Assembly (NCBI RefSeq): GCF_900113945.1
Contig: NZ_FORG01000010.1
Span: 62,001 to 126,000, forward strand
DNA: 64,000 nucleotides
Origin: Xenorhabdus mauleonii
GTDB lineage: Bacteria; Pseudomonadota; Gammaproteobacteria; Enterobacterales; Enterobacteriaceae
Direction: 5' to 3'
A program made the translations under genes and the position numbers. Positions 11,341 to 20,283 of the stretch are shown here, piece after piece. Numbering within the stretch: position 1 is the stretch's first letter; every line of letters starts with the position of its first letter. The notes beneath the pieces were generated by a model. The model saw only the letters and a program-made list of their open reading frames with translations. It did not search any database and was not told where the DNA came from.

Positions 11341-12156
11341 TTACCGATATAAATTGATATTATCCCTAATTTCTTTAGCTGCTTGCCTGGCTTTATCTGA
11401 GAAATTGAATTCATCTTGTGATGCATAAAGAATAGAGCGAGAGCTACTTATTATTAACCCTTTTCCAGCTTCGTTCTTTCCGTTAATAACCAAATCCTTA
11501 ATTGACCCGCCTTGTGTACCAACTCCCGGAACTAAGAAAACAATGTTTTTTGCTATATCTCGGATTTCTTTCATTTGAGTGGGCCAAGTTGCGCCGACGA
11601 CAGCGAGGCAATTATTATTATAATTCCATTCATTAACTATCAAGGACGCAACCCTTTTATATAAAGGTTCACCATCAACAAGTAGATCTTGGATATTTAC
11701 TGCACCGGGGTTTGACGTCCTGCACAGTAATATAATGCCCTTGTCCTTATAATCTAAAAATGGTTTTAAGGAATCGAAACCAAGATAAGGGTTGATTGTA
11801 ACAGCATCAACGCCATACCTTTCGAAGCTTTCTTTCGCATATTGTTCTGCTGTACTGCCGATATCACCACGTTTTGCATCAAGGATAATAGGGATGTCAG
11901 GGTAATTGGTTTTGATGTAATTGATAATCTTTTCGAGTTCATATTCTTTGCCAACTGATGAAAAATGGGCAATCTGTGGCTTATATGCACAGACTAAATC
12001 ATGAGTGGAATCAATTATCTTCTTACTGAATTCAAAATATCCATTTTCGGTGTTTCTAAAATGTTTAGGTAATTTATCGTTTATAGGATCTATACCGATG
12101 CAAAGCAGAGAATTATTTTTATCGGATGAGTCATTGATTTTGTCTAAAAAATTCAT
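11341..12156 (-). CDS. pyrF: Orotidine-5'-phosphate decarboxylase, group 2 type
   Basis: A 271-residue TIM-barrel decarboxylase of the longer group-2 form, unlike the roughly 245-residue enterobacterial PyrF. The catalytic segment ILDAKRGDIGSTAEQYA supplies the Asp93-Lys95-Asp98 charge network, and GVDAVTINPYLGFDSLKPFL follows. LVPGVGTQGGSIKDL is the phosphate-binding region. The start at 12156 has a good ribosome-binding site (gaggaa) 2-7 bases before it. It converts OMP to UMP, or possibly a related nucleotide. The gene is AT-rich and sits with an ABC-F gene between secA and mutT, which are adjacent in E. coli, so recent acquisition is likely. Whether a normal pyrF exists elsewhere cannot be seen here. 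Confidence 0.85.
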   Translation of the reverse strand: MNFLDKINDSSDKNNSLLCIGIDPINDKLPKHFRNTENGYFEFSKKIIDSTHDLVCAYKPQIAHFSSVGKEYELEKIINYIKTNYPDIPIILDAKRGDIGSTAEQYAKESFERYGVDAVTINPYLGFDSLKPFLDYKDKGIILLCRTSNPGAVNIQDLLVDGEPLYKRVASLIVNEWNYNNNCLAVVGATWPTQMKEIRDIAKNIVFLVPGVGTQGGSIKDLVINGKNEAGKGLIISSSRSILYASQDEFNFSDKARQAAKEIRDNINLYR

Positions 12157-12374
12157 AATTCCTCAATTATAAATATAAAAACATTTATCAATAATTAATG
12201 ACAGGATTATATGTTAGAAGGTTTATAATGAAATTATTCTTTATGGAAAATATATTATAATAAACTGCTAACATGATTTGGTTTTTGTTTCTTTTTTTCA
12301 GAAAATAATGATAGATATGTTTGGTTTTTATTTCCAGTTAAATAATAATTTAAAGGTTATGTATCCAATTTATT

Positions 12375-12469
12375 TATACGCGTCGTACTTCAAGGTGTAT
12401 GTATTCTCATCCCGCGACGCGGGATGATAATACGTTGCTTCCTGAAACTTGGAGTTAATAGGGTATATA
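12375..12469 (+). repeat. Palindromic repeat family 1, copy 1
   Basis: About 95 bases running from TATACGCGTCGTACTTCAAG to AACTTGGAGTTAATAGGG and TATATA. At its centre is a near-perfect hairpin, CATCCCGCG-A-CGCGGGATG. Two further copies lie at 54370-54465 (inverted) and 57453-57545. The ends are imperfect inverted copies of each other. It codes for nothing, so it looks like a small non-autonomous mobile or REP-like element. Confidence 0.85.
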
Positions 12470-12548
12470 ATGGTAAATCTTTAAATGATATCTAATGACA
12501 TTAAAAAATGTGAGTAATTACTTTCAATTTTATTCAGTCATCAGCATA

Positions 12549-12574
12549 AAAAAGCCAACGGAATGGCCGTTGGC
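12549..12574 (-). terminator. Intrinsic terminator of the ABC-F gene
   Basis: On the minus strand GCCAACGG (12574-12567) pairs with CCGTTGGC (12561-12554) over a 5-base loop and is followed by a T run. It lies about 40 bases after the ABC-F stop, the classical arrangement of a Rho-independent terminator. Confidence 0.85.
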
Positions 12575-12612
12575 GATAATTTATGAGGCAAAATTTGGCA
12601 GTAGTGCTCATT

Positions 12613-14214
12613 TCATTCTTCGTTTGAATGTCTTAGGAACAATTCCTGCATATTGCCTACATTTTTAATAAATTGATCATCATGGGAAATAAGTATCATT
12701 GCTCCAGTATAATCATGCAATGCTTTTTGTAACAATTCCCTGGATTCAATGTCCAGATGGTTATCTGGTTCATCCAACAGCAGTAACGCTGGTGCATATG
12801 GCCCACAGAACAGGCAAGCCAATGCAACTTTAAGCTGCTCCCCTCCACTGAGGTAGCCGACAGGCTTTAGCGCTTCTTCACCGCGAATGCGCAATTGTGC
12901 CAAACGAGTGCGATACAGATCTTCTGCCCATCCCGGAGACTGTAATTGAAAGTTGTGCAGCGCGGACTGGTTTTTATCAAGGAACGAAAAATGTTGATCC
13001 ATAAGACGATGTGACGATGTTACACGGCAAGTCCCTTGCTTGGGAGAAAGAAAACCCGCCATCACTTTGAGTAAGGTTGATTTTCCGCTGCCGTTCTTGC
13101 CAACAATAGCAAGACGATCACCGTTATTGATGGTTAAGCTAATCGGAACATTTGAGCCAAAAGGTAAGATAACATCTTGTAGGTAAAGTAGGGGGGCTGT
13201 AGCGGTCTGTGGGGTGGCGACAGCAATTGACAAAGGATCGATAATTTCCAGCTTTGTTCTGGCATCTGTGGCTTGTGAAGTTTTTCTTTGTATTCGTTCT
13301 TCGTGCAGTTTGGCTTGCCGCGATAACGTAGCACCTGAACGCTCCAGTTCGCGATCGAGAAGCAATTTGGCTTGATTGGCATTTTCCCGCCGATGCTTAC
13401 CTTGGCTCAGTCGTTTACTGGTCTTTTCATGATCTTTTTGTTTATCCCGCAGGGCTTGTTTCAGATTTTTTTGGGTTTGATCCACTTCGCGCTGGATACC
13501 CAAGCGAAGCTGTTCTCTACTTTCTAACCAAGTTTCCCAACCACCTGTACTGCGTGATAATCCCAACCCACTGAGTTCATAAACAACGGAAACATGCTGT
13601 AATAGTTGGGTATCATGGGTTACCAGCAATATTCCCCCACTAAATGTACCAAGCCATTGAGCCAACCAAAGGCGTCCTTGTCGGTCAAGGTGATTGGTTG
13701 GTTCATCTAGAATCATAAAACCGGCGCCTTGTTGTTTTCGTGCCAATAATCTGATCCGGGTTTGTTCTCCGCCACTGAGCGAATCAAAAGGTTGGTTCAA
13801 TATATTTTGGTTAAGTTCCCCCTCTGCCAGCAACGAATCTACCTGAAATTGCCAATCCCAATTACCTTCCATGATGTCAAAATCTTCGGCATCCCCAATA
13901 CCTGCAAGAACGCGTTCATTGGCATGCATAATTTTGGTCAAGCCAAGCATGTCTGAGACATTCCCTGTAAAAGAGGCTAAACCTTGTGACAAATAGCCAA
14001 CATCACAAAAATGTTTCACACTCCCCTCAGTGGGAGGAGTTTGTTGTGCCAATATTGATGCCAGCCAAGATTTACCAATTCCATTACGCCCTATCAGGGC
14101 GTGTTGCCCCGCACTTAAAAACATATCAATGTCAGAAAATAGGGGAGTGGCTTCACCTGAAAATTGATAGGTTATTTGCCTTGCTTCAATTAATGCTTGA
14201 GTATCATATTGCAT
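12613..14214 (-). CDS. ABC-F family ATPase
   Basis: A 533-residue soluble protein with two ATP-binding cassettes and no membrane segments. The first half has Walker A GRNGIGKS (about 42-49), signature LSGGEQ (about 146) and Walker B MILDEPTNHLD. A charged coiled-coil linker spans about 228-319. The second half has GKNGSGKST (about 372), LSGGEQLKVAL and LLLLDEPDNHLD, with Asp in place of the usual Thr. ABC-F proteins act on the ribosome, as translation factors or antibiotic-resistance factors. It is not one of the four E. coli members by context. The start at 14214 is preferred over 14247 because an aaggaagg motif precedes it and homology begins there. A resistance or self-protection role is possible but unproven. 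Confidence 0.82.
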   Translation of the reverse strand: MQYDTQALIEARQITYQFSGEATPLFSDIDMFLSAGQHALIGRNGIGKSWLASILAQQTPPTEGSVKHFCDVGYLSQGLASFTGNVSDMLGLTKIMHANERVLAGIGDAEDFDIMEGNWDWQFQVDSLLAEGELNQNILNQPFDSLSGGEQTRIRLLARKQQGAGFMILDEPTNHLDRQGRLWLAQWLGTFSGGILLVTHDTQLLQHVSVVYELSGLGLSRSTGGWETWLESREQLRLGIQREVDQTQKNLKQALRDKQKDHEKTSKRLSQGKHRRENANQAKLLLDRELERSGATLSRQAKLHEERIQRKTSQATDARTKLEIIDPLSIAVATPQTATAPLLYLQDVILPFGSNVPISLTINNGDRLAIVGKNGSGKSTLLKVMAGFLSPKQGTCRVTSSHRLMDQHFSFLDKNQSALHNFQLQSPGWAEDLYRTRLAQLRIRGEEALKPVGYLSGGEQLKVALACLFCGPYAPALLLLDEPDNHLDIESRELLQKALHDYTGAMILISHDDQFIKNVGNMQELFLRHSNEE

Positions 14215-14453
14215 CAGTTGTGCGCCCTTCCTTTTCGAGATAACCATTTTTTACAACTATTTATAAATTAATATGTTGCGTCATTTTTTGTTTTTTATTG
14301 CAAGGTATCTTGGTGTATTACATGGAAAAGTTCCGGATGAGGTGGGTTGATTGCATATTAAATAAAATACACGTTTGCGATTTAAGCTAATTTTAATGTA
14401 ATCTTCAAGATATAATCACATAGATTGAATAATAAACAGCAAGATAAATCATT

Positions 14454-14858
14454 ATGGAAAAAAAATATCTGCGTATTGCAGCGGGCGTTATTAAAAATAA
14501 CAATAATGAAATTTTTATTACTCAGCGCAGTGCTGATTCACATATGGGTGGCTTTTGGGAATTTCCCGGCGGGAAACTTGAACAGGGAGAAACTCCAGAA
14601 CAAGCATTGATTAGAGAGTTAAAAGAAGAGGTCGGAATTGAAGTAACTCACAGTGAGTTATTGGATACCATCACACATGATTTTCCGGACAGAAATATCA
14701 CACTTTACTTTTTCCTCGTTGATGAATGGAAAAACGACCCATTTGGCAGGGAAGGGCAGCCTTATCGCTGGGTTTTGCAATCAGAATTAATTGCAGATGA
14801 ATTTCCACCTGCAAACCGTAGCATTGTGTCTTTATTGACTAAGGACAGCATCGATTAA
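14454..14858 (+). CDS. mutT: 8-oxo-dGTP diphosphatase MutT
   Basis: A 134-residue Nudix hydrolase that removes 8-oxo-dGTP from the nucleotide pool and so prevents A:T to C:G transversions. The Nudix box (GX5EX7REUXEEXGU) is complete at residues 40-62, from Gly40 and Glu46 through Arg54-Glu55 to Glu58-Glu59. The N-terminus MEKKYLRIAAGVI matches the family. In E. coli it directly follows secA; here about 3.3 kb of accessory DNA separates them. It converges with yacG across a long hairpin. Confidence 0.95.
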   Translation: MEKKYLRIAAGVIKNNNNEIFITQRSADSHMGGFWEFPGGKLEQGETPEQALIRELKEEVGIEVTHSELLDTITHDFPDRNITLYFFLVDEWKNDPFGREGQPYRWVLQSELIADEFPPANRSIVSLLTKDSID

Positions 14859-14900
14859 TAGGCTGGTATTCTTTTCCATGTATTACCCCATCAGGGGATG

Positions 14901-14948
14901 TTCACATCGCAGCTACACCAAATAAACCCTGTGTTGCTGCGATGTGAA
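14901..14948. terminator. Long hairpin between convergent mutT and yacG
   Basis: TTCACATCGCAGC (14901-14913) pairs perfectly with GCTGCGATGTGAA (14936-14948). A minor inner ACAC/GTGT pairing lies in the loop. It sits between two convergent genes and probably serves as a two-way transcript end, although neither side has a strong T run. Confidence 0.55.
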
Positions 14949-14958
14949 TTAAGCGATA

Positions 14959-15156
14959 TCACAGTTCAGGTTCTTCACTCCAACTGTCATTTTCTGCACT
15001 ATCGCTTTGGCTCGGTATTTTCTTCTCTTCGCTGGCCCATTCACCTAAGTCGATCAATTGGCAGCGTTTGCTGCAAAATGGACGGTGTGGGCTGATTTCG
15101 CCCCATACCACAGTGTTGCCGCATGTTGGGCATTCGACAGTCAATACTTCAGGCAT
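14959..15156 (-). CDS. yacG: DNA gyrase inhibitor YacG (zinc protein)
   Basis: A 65-residue zinc-finger protein. The four ligands Cys9, Cys12, Cys28 and Cys32 are in the family pattern, in [12 protein letters not shown] and [15 protein letters not shown], with an acidic C-terminal tail. YacG binds GyrB and inhibits DNA gyrase in E. coli. It is the last gene of the minus-strand group coaE-zapD-yacG, 36 bases after zapD, in the conserved enterobacterial order. Confidence 0.93.
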   Translation of the reverse strand: MPEVLTVECPTCGNTVVWGEISPHRPFCSKRCQLIDLGEWASEEKKIPSQSDSAENDSWSEEPEL

Positions 15157-15192
15157 CTTATTTTCCTTCCCATGCTTACTTCAGGGGTTATA

Positions 15193-15951
15193 TTAGCAGC
15201 AGGCTAATTCAAATTCCAAATGGGCGGGTACTATGCCATGTTCACTATCCATAGGTAAGAAACGGATAGCAAAACGTGTTTTATAACCGGAAACTTGTGG
15301 GTAAACCAAAGCGTTCGTATCGACATTTAACTTTAATCTCAGCAGATCGGCTTCATCTGCATTTCCCTGATAAAAACCATTGTGGCTGATTTTAGGGGTA
15401 AAAACTGCCGAGTGACGTATTAACTCCAGAATGCTTTCCAGTGCTTGTTGCAATGGGTGCAAGCTATCTAGCCAAACCTTGACGGAGTCATCTCTGACGG
15501 ACTGTGGCAAATGCAACCACAGGTGCAATGTTGGCAAATCAAAACTACAGCAACCACCGGGAATGCTGAGTCTTTGACGTACCATACTAATAATCCGATC
15601 TTCCTTGATATATTGGCTGAGCCTGGGCGCTTGATGCAAGGCGAGGCTGCGTTCTTTGAGCTGTTGTGTCAAATTGTTAATCATAGCTGTATCAGCATTG
15701 GGAGCGCCGAGCCACAGTTTTAGTTTTGCTTGTTGGCGATCCAGCTCTTTCAATAATTCAGAACGGACTTCTCCACGCTCCAGGATCTCAATTAATTCAG
15801 CGATTGTACGGAAAAAAGACAGGCTGCTTGCTTGAGAATCCAAATGACGCTGCTTTTCCAATTGCTGTAGTGAAGACTCAATTCTTAACCATGAACGCAT
15901 TTTTTCATTGAGCGGATGTTCAAAAATAATAGTAGAGGCTACATCACTCAT
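15193..15951 (-). CDS. zapD: Z-ring associated protein ZapD
   Basis: A 252-residue cytoplasmic protein that cross-links FtsZ filaments. Clear matches to E. coli ZapD include [16 protein letters not shown] near the N-terminus, [37 protein letters not shown] in the middle, and the C-terminal FELACC. The length agrees with E. coli (247). It overlaps the end of coaE by 8 bases, so the two are probably translated together. Confidence 0.96.
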   Translation of the reverse strand: MSDVASTIIFEHPLNEKMRSWLRIESSLQQLEKQRHLDSQASSLSFFRTIAELIEILERGEVRSELLKELDRQQAKLKLWLGAPNADTAMINNLTQQLKERSLALHQAPRLSQYIKEDRIISMVRQRLSIPGGCCSFDLPTLHLWLHLPQSVRDDSVKVWLDSLHPLQQALESILELIRHSAVFTPKISHNGFYQGNADEADLLRLKLNVDTNALVYPQVSGYKTRFAIRFLPMDSEHGIVPAHLEFELACC

Positions 15952-16567
15952 TATGATTTTCCTGTCTGACTGATTTTGCTTGTTTTAAATATTGCTGATG
16001 TAACTCAACCACACGGGAGGCAATATCTTGTTCGCTGTGTTGATTCAAAATGACATCATCCGCTTTTTCCAGCCGAGCGTGTCGGTTGGCCTGTGCAGCC
16101 AGAATATTTTCGACTTGCTGACGACTGACACCATCACGGGCCATTGTTCGGCTAATTTGTTCTTCTGGTGAAACATCAACGACTAAAATACGATCTGCCC
16201 GGTTTGCTAAATCATTTTCAATCAACAGGGGAACCACCCAAATGGCGTATGGGGCAGTGATTTGCTTTAGTTGTCGCTGAGTTTCTGCTTGTATCAGTGG
16301 ATGTAACAGAGCATTGAGCCACTGCTTTTCTTCCGGGGAAGTAAACACTTTTTGGCGCAGCTGAGCGCGGTTGAGGTTGCCATCGAGCAATAATATGTCA
16401 GAGCCGAAGTGCTCTGAGATTGCCTGTAACGCTGGAGTGCCAGGAGCAACAACGTCTCTGGCGATGATATCTGCATCCACAATAGGGACACCAAGGGATG
16501 AAAATACATTAGAGATAGTCGTTTTACCGCTACCAATTCCACCTGTAAGCGCAACAATATAAGTCAT
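15944..16567 (-). CDS. coaE: Dephospho-CoA kinase CoaE
   Basis: A 207-residue P-loop kinase that phosphorylates dephospho-CoA, the last step of coenzyme A synthesis. The Walker A motif GGIGSGKTT lies at about residues 9-17. The [17 protein letters not shown] substrate region and LLHPLIQ and VVPLLIEN segments are typical of the family. It starts the coaE-zapD-yacG group. In E. coli guaC lies between coaE and hofC; here only about 150 bases separate them and no guaC remnant is visible. Confidence 0.96.
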   Translation of the reverse strand: MTYIVALTGGIGSGKTTISNVFSSLGVPIVDADIIARDVVAPGTPALQAISEHFGSDILLLDGNLNRAQLRQKVFTSPEEKQWLNALLHPLIQAETQRQLKQITAPYAIWVVPLLIENDLANRADRILVVDVSPEEQISRTMARDGVSRQQVENILAAQANRHARLEKADDVILNQHSEQDIASRVVELHQQYLKQAKSVRQENHNE

Positions 16568-16713
16568 TCTATCCCTTAAAATATTTCGATAGCATAATTA
16601 AATTGTAACTCAAGGGAGGCTGATGGGCTATAAACAAACACATATAATCCCTGCTTTGCATCCTTGATAAATAGCTAATGAAAAAGCGCTAATGAAATAT
16701 GTGAATTACTTGT

Positions 16714-17913
16714 TTATGCCAGTATTGTGCCCAATTGGAAAATAGGCAAATACATAGCCAGTAATAATAAACCGACCACTGATGCCATTATCAGCATCAA
16801 TAAGGGTTCAAGTAATTGAACTAAATTATCAGCAAGGTTAATGGATTTTTCTTGATACCATTTTGCAAGATTAAATAAAAACAACTCTAGCTCCCCTGAT
16901 TCTTCACCTATGGCGACAAATTGCTGGCATAACGAAGGAAAGCATGTCGCTTTTTTTAAGGTATCACTCATTGGTATTCCTTGTAGCAGCTCTGTATGCA
17001 ACATTTTGATCCCAGTCATAAAAACAGGATGGTTTGTGGCACTTAGAGCACATTTCAATCCTGTTGTGAGAGGTAACCCTGCTTTCTGTGTCATGAATAG
17101 GATATGAAAGATCTGATTAGTTTGCTGATAAATTGTAAGTTGTTTGAAAAGAGGTAATTTAAGCAAAAGTATTTTTTCTTTTATTTGCAATACCGGAAAG
17201 CGATTGCGTAACCATAGGTAACTCATTAGGCATATAAATATAAGTATTAATATTAATGCGCCATAGTTAACAAAAAGGTCAGAACCCGATAAAACCCACT
17301 GAGTTAGCAAGGGTAAGGTGGCATTAAATGAAGAATAAACTTGCCGGAATTCGGGCAAAACAAAAACCAGCATGAGAATAACCACTAGTAAGGTGATAAA
17401 AGCAACAATCAACGGGTAGCGATAAGCTTTTTGTATTTTCTTTTGTAAGGTATTTTGCTGTTGTAATTGGTCAATGATTAATTGGCAGCAGCTTTCAAGC
17501 TGCCCGGTTTGTTCTCCAACGGCGATGATCTGACAGAGTAAAGGGGAAAATAATTTTGGATAATGTCCCAATGCTGCCGAAAATGGCTCCCCTTGGCTAA
17601 TTTTCTGCATGATATCTGTTAATACACAGCGCCAGAGATCAAGTTTGCAATCTTGCAATAAGATAGACAGCCCCCGCAAAAGGGGGATGCCCGATGTCAG
17701 CAATGTGCTGAGTTGATGAATGAAATGCAGTCGATAAGCGATTTCTTTTTCACTGTATTGAATGATTTTGTGGCATTTAATGGCATAGGGTTGGAGTTCA
17801 AGGTGGCTTAATTGCCTGAATATACTCTTTTTACTGTGGCCGATACTCTCACCGGTTATCACTTTTCCTTTATTGTTAATGGCTTGCCATCGATAAATAA
17901 ATTCTATGTTCAT
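16714..17913 (-). CDS. hofC: Type IV pilus assembly inner-membrane protein HofC
   Basis: A 399-residue PilC/GspF-family platform protein with two repeated T2SSF domains. It has about three hydrophobic membrane segments, including VAFITLLVVILMLVFVLPEF, a second near ALILILIFICLMSYLWL, and one at the C-terminus. Motifs such as FIHQLSTLLTSGIPLLRGL and FVAIGEESGELE are typical. It is the inner-membrane platform on which the HofB ATPase would act. It overlaps hofB by 4 bases. The operon is ppdD-hofB-hofC, as in E. coli, where it is poorly expressed. Confidence 0.92.
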   Translation of the reverse strand: MNIEFIYRWQAINNKGKVITGESIGHSKKSIFRQLSHLELQPYAIKCHKIIQYSEKEIAYRLHFIHQLSTLLTSGIPLLRGLSILLQDCKLDLWRCVLTDIMQKISQGEPFSAALGHYPKLFSPLLCQIIAVGEQTGQLESCCQLIIDQLQQQNTLQKKIQKAYRYPLIVAFITLLVVILMLVFVLPEFRQVYSSFNATLPLLTQWVLSGSDLFVNYGALILILIFICLMSYLWLRNRFPVLQIKEKILLLKLPLFKQLTIYQQTNQIFHILFMTQKAGLPLTTGLKCALSATNHPVFMTGIKMLHTELLQGIPMSDTLKKATCFPSLCQQFVAIGEESGELELFLFNLAKWYQEKSINLADNLVQLLEPLLMLIMASVVGLLLLAMYLPIFQLGTILA

Positions 17914-19445
17914 ACAGATTCATAACCTGTGATCTGATAAATCTCTTCAAGTGTAGTTATTCCTTTTTCCACTAATGCCAGACCTGCTGAAAAGAGTGTT
18001 GAATTTTGCTGTGGTGCAAACAAATGTGAGAGGTTGGCAGCCAGATTGCTTGCCGGTGCTTGTTGAGATTCAGGCTTGATTTCGAGGAATTCATAAATGG
18101 CTGTCCTGCCATAATAGCCAGAAAAACAGTGATCACAGCCAACCGCAATCCATTTTTTTATTGCTAAGGTGGAAGAGGTTTCTGTGGAAGAGATTCCGGC
18201 GTTATCAAGCGCATCAGGAATAAGAGTCGAAGTGATATCTTGCTGGCGGCAGTGGGGGCAGAGTTTGCGAACCAGCCTTTGGGCAATAATCAATTTCACG
18301 CATGAAGAAATGGTATAGCCAGAGATGCCCAAATTTTGCAAACGGGACAAGGTATCAATGGTGGAATTGGTATGTAGTGTTGATAAGACTAAGTGCCCAG
18401 TTTGTGCTGCTTTCATTGATATATCGGCGGTTTCATTGTCACGAATTTCACCAACCATGATAATGTCGGGATCTTGCCGTAATAGTGCCCTGAGCACTTT
18501 AGCAAAATCGAGGCCTATCTTGTTATTTACAGGTGTCTGGTTAATGCCATTGAGAGGAATTTCAACGGGATCTTCGACACTGCAAATGTTCTTTTTGGTT
18601 TGGTTTAAATATTGCAGGCAGCTATACAGGGTGACTGTTTTCCCGCTACCGGTTGGGCCTGTGACTAAAATCATACCTTGTGGCAAATGGATTTTTTGCT
18701 TTAATAAGCTCAATTGTGAATCAGCCAGCCCCAGTTGTTCCAAAGATAATTGGTGTATGGTATTTAAAATACGCAGGACTACTTTTTCCCCATGCAATGT
18801 CGATAATGTTGATATACGTATGGCATAGCTGCTTTTACTGCCATTCCAATCAAATTGCCCATCTTGTGGCTGGCGTTTTTCGGCAATATTAAGTTTTGCC
18901 ATGATTTTTAATCGGGCAGGAATACTGGTATTCATTTGAGGAGGCGGTGTTTGCATAGTATGCAATATTCCATCAACACGAATGCGTATTTGGTAACCAT
19001 GCTGAGAAGGTTCAAAGTGAATGTCAGATGCTCTTTTCTGGATTGCGGTTGATATTGTTTGATTGATTAACTGAATAACAGGCGTATCAATATCTTCATC
19101 TTGGATGTCGTTGAGCTGTATTGAATTATGGTCAGATGAATTAACATTCAGTTTTTCGATACGATAAGGCTCCTCATTATCATTCTCCGTGCAATAATTC
19201 CCTTCCAAATTCAACGAGCTTTCTTTTGGTTGCTGAGATTGTGTCAAAATGACTTTCGTTAACATGGATTCTATTTTGGCCTGAGGCCAAATAGCGATAT
19301 TTACAATTAAGCCAGAAATAAAACGCAGTGCAGCTATAAAATCCTCATTAGGTGTTTTGCTACAGGCAATAGTAATAGCGTGATGGTCAATATTTACAAT
19401 AATTGATTGATGTTTTTGGCAGAGTTCTTTTATTTCTTTTTCCAT
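17910..19445 (-). CDS. hofB: Type IV pilus assembly ATPase HofB
   Basis: A 511-residue PilB/GspE-family ATPase thought to power pilin polymerisation. The Walker A GPTGSGKT, the Asp box region DPVEIPLNGI, Walker B IIMVGEIRD and the His box TGHLVLSTLHTNS are all present. A CxxC zinc site (CPHC and later CDHC) lies in the C-terminal half. The start at 19445 is preferred over 19469 because aaggaag lies 8-9 bases before it. It is longer than E. coli HofB (461), the extra length lying in the poorly conserved N-terminal 120 residues. Confidence 0.9.
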   Translation of the reverse strand: MEKEIKELCQKHQSIIVNIDHHAITIACSKTPNEDFIAALRFISGLIVNIAIWPQAKIESMLTKVILTQSQQPKESSLNLEGNYCTENDNEEPYRIEKLNVNSSDHNSIQLNDIQDEDIDTPVIQLINQTISTAIQKRASDIHFEPSQHGYQIRIRVDGILHTMQTPPPQMNTSIPARLKIMAKLNIAEKRQPQDGQFDWNGSKSSYAIRISTLSTLHGEKVVLRILNTIHQLSLEQLGLADSQLSLLKQKIHLPQGMILVTGPTGSGKTVTLYSCLQYLNQTKKNICSVEDPVEIPLNGINQTPVNNKIGLDFAKVLRALLRQDPDIIMVGEIRDNETADISMKAAQTGHLVLSTLHTNSTIDTLSRLQNLGISGYTISSCVKLIIAQRLVRKLCPHCRQQDITSTLIPDALDNAGISSTETSSTLAIKKWIAVGCDHCFSGYYGRTAIYEFLEIKPESQQAPASNLAANLSHLFAPQQNSTLFSAGLALVEKGITTLEEIYQITGYESV

Positions 19446-19523
19446 TAAGATATCTTCCTTGTCTATCATGGTATTTTTCTCTTTATTTGTTTATTGATTG
19501 TTATTTGTCACTCCAATTATTTT

Positions 19524-19946
19524 TCAAAACTTCAAGGTTTCCTGACATTTCAATTTTAATGATTCATTTTTAGACTCACAGGTGATTTTCCATTGAGTGA
19601 TGCCTGTTTTAGACTCTTGGGAAGGTTTTAAAATAGCATTGAGACCGCTGAGATTTTGTTTGCCAGAGAGGGTTATTTCACCATCTTTTACGGATATTGA
19701 ATTGATATATCGGCTGTTGTGACCCGAGGGAATGGAAAGTTGCCCAGAATTACAATCCTTATAACTTTCATTTTCAAAACGACAGAGTTCGATGCCGGAT
19801 TTATAAGGCACAATAGCTTGCAGCATATCGGTCAAGGCTGCTTTTTGAATATATCCTTGATAACTGGGAATGCCTATCGCACCAAGAATAGCGACAATCG
19901 CCATTACAACCATCACTTCTATTAATGTAAATCCTTGCTGGTTCAT
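19524..19946 (-). CDS. ppdD: Type IV prepilin PpdD
   Basis: A 140-residue pilin precursor. The leader is MNQQG followed by FTLIEVMVVMAIVAILGAIG: prepilin peptidase would cut after Gly5, and mature Glu5 is present. Four cysteines in the globular part could form disulfides. It is the major subunit of the pseudopilus or type IV pilus encoded with HofB and HofC. It is the first gene of ppdD-hofB-hofC. No prepilin peptidase is visible in this window. nadC, which lies next to ppdD in E. coli, is absent. Confidence 0.92.
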   Translation of the reverse strand: MNQQGFTLIEVMVVMAIVAILGAIGIPSYQGYIQKAALTDMLQAIVPYKSGIELCRFENESYKDCNSGQLSIPSGHNSRYINSISVKDGEITLSGKQNLSGLNAILKPSQESKTGITQWKITCESKNESLKLKCQETLKF

Positions 19947-20283
19947 ACTTCTTTTTTCCTTTTACATACAGTTTCTAGTGCTTAATTTTATTTAACTAAA
20001 TTGGGTGGTGTTAACGATAAAATACCGATGTAAATAAGCATGAAGAAAATGGCAGAAAATAAAATAGTATTAGTGATTTTTATGGAACAGTTTCAAGGAA
20101 ATAATCTTGTGTTACATTTATTGCAAAAGGTTTTTCGAGTTTGTTTGCAAATAAAAAACAGTGGAAGATATTTTTAGAGTGGAAGTGTTAAGCTGTTACA
20201 CTGTAAAAAGTGATATTTCACTGGGTAAAAGCCTATCGGCATCGATATGAAAATCGTGATATTGACAGATAAGGGGACAATAG
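19947..20283. other. Divergent ppdD / ampD intergenic region
   Basis: 337 AT-rich bases between divergent genes, so promoters for both must lie here, but I cannot place -10/-35 elements with confidence. No remnant of nadC, which occupies this position in E. coli, can be recognised. Confidence 0.5.

Larger units (their letters stand above)
12157..12612. other. Gene-free AT-rich gap with one repeat and one terminator
   Basis: No credible coding sequence is present in these 456 bases. They contain the start region of the minus-strand pyrF, one copy of the 95-base palindromic repeat (12375-12469) and the terminator of the ABC-F gene. The rest is AT-rich with no pattern I could identify. Confidence 0.6.

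Noticed and set aside
14425-14610. 61-codon frame overlapping the start of mutT
   Set aside because: It is out of frame with mutT, whose Nudix motif is complete, and has no family resemblance.
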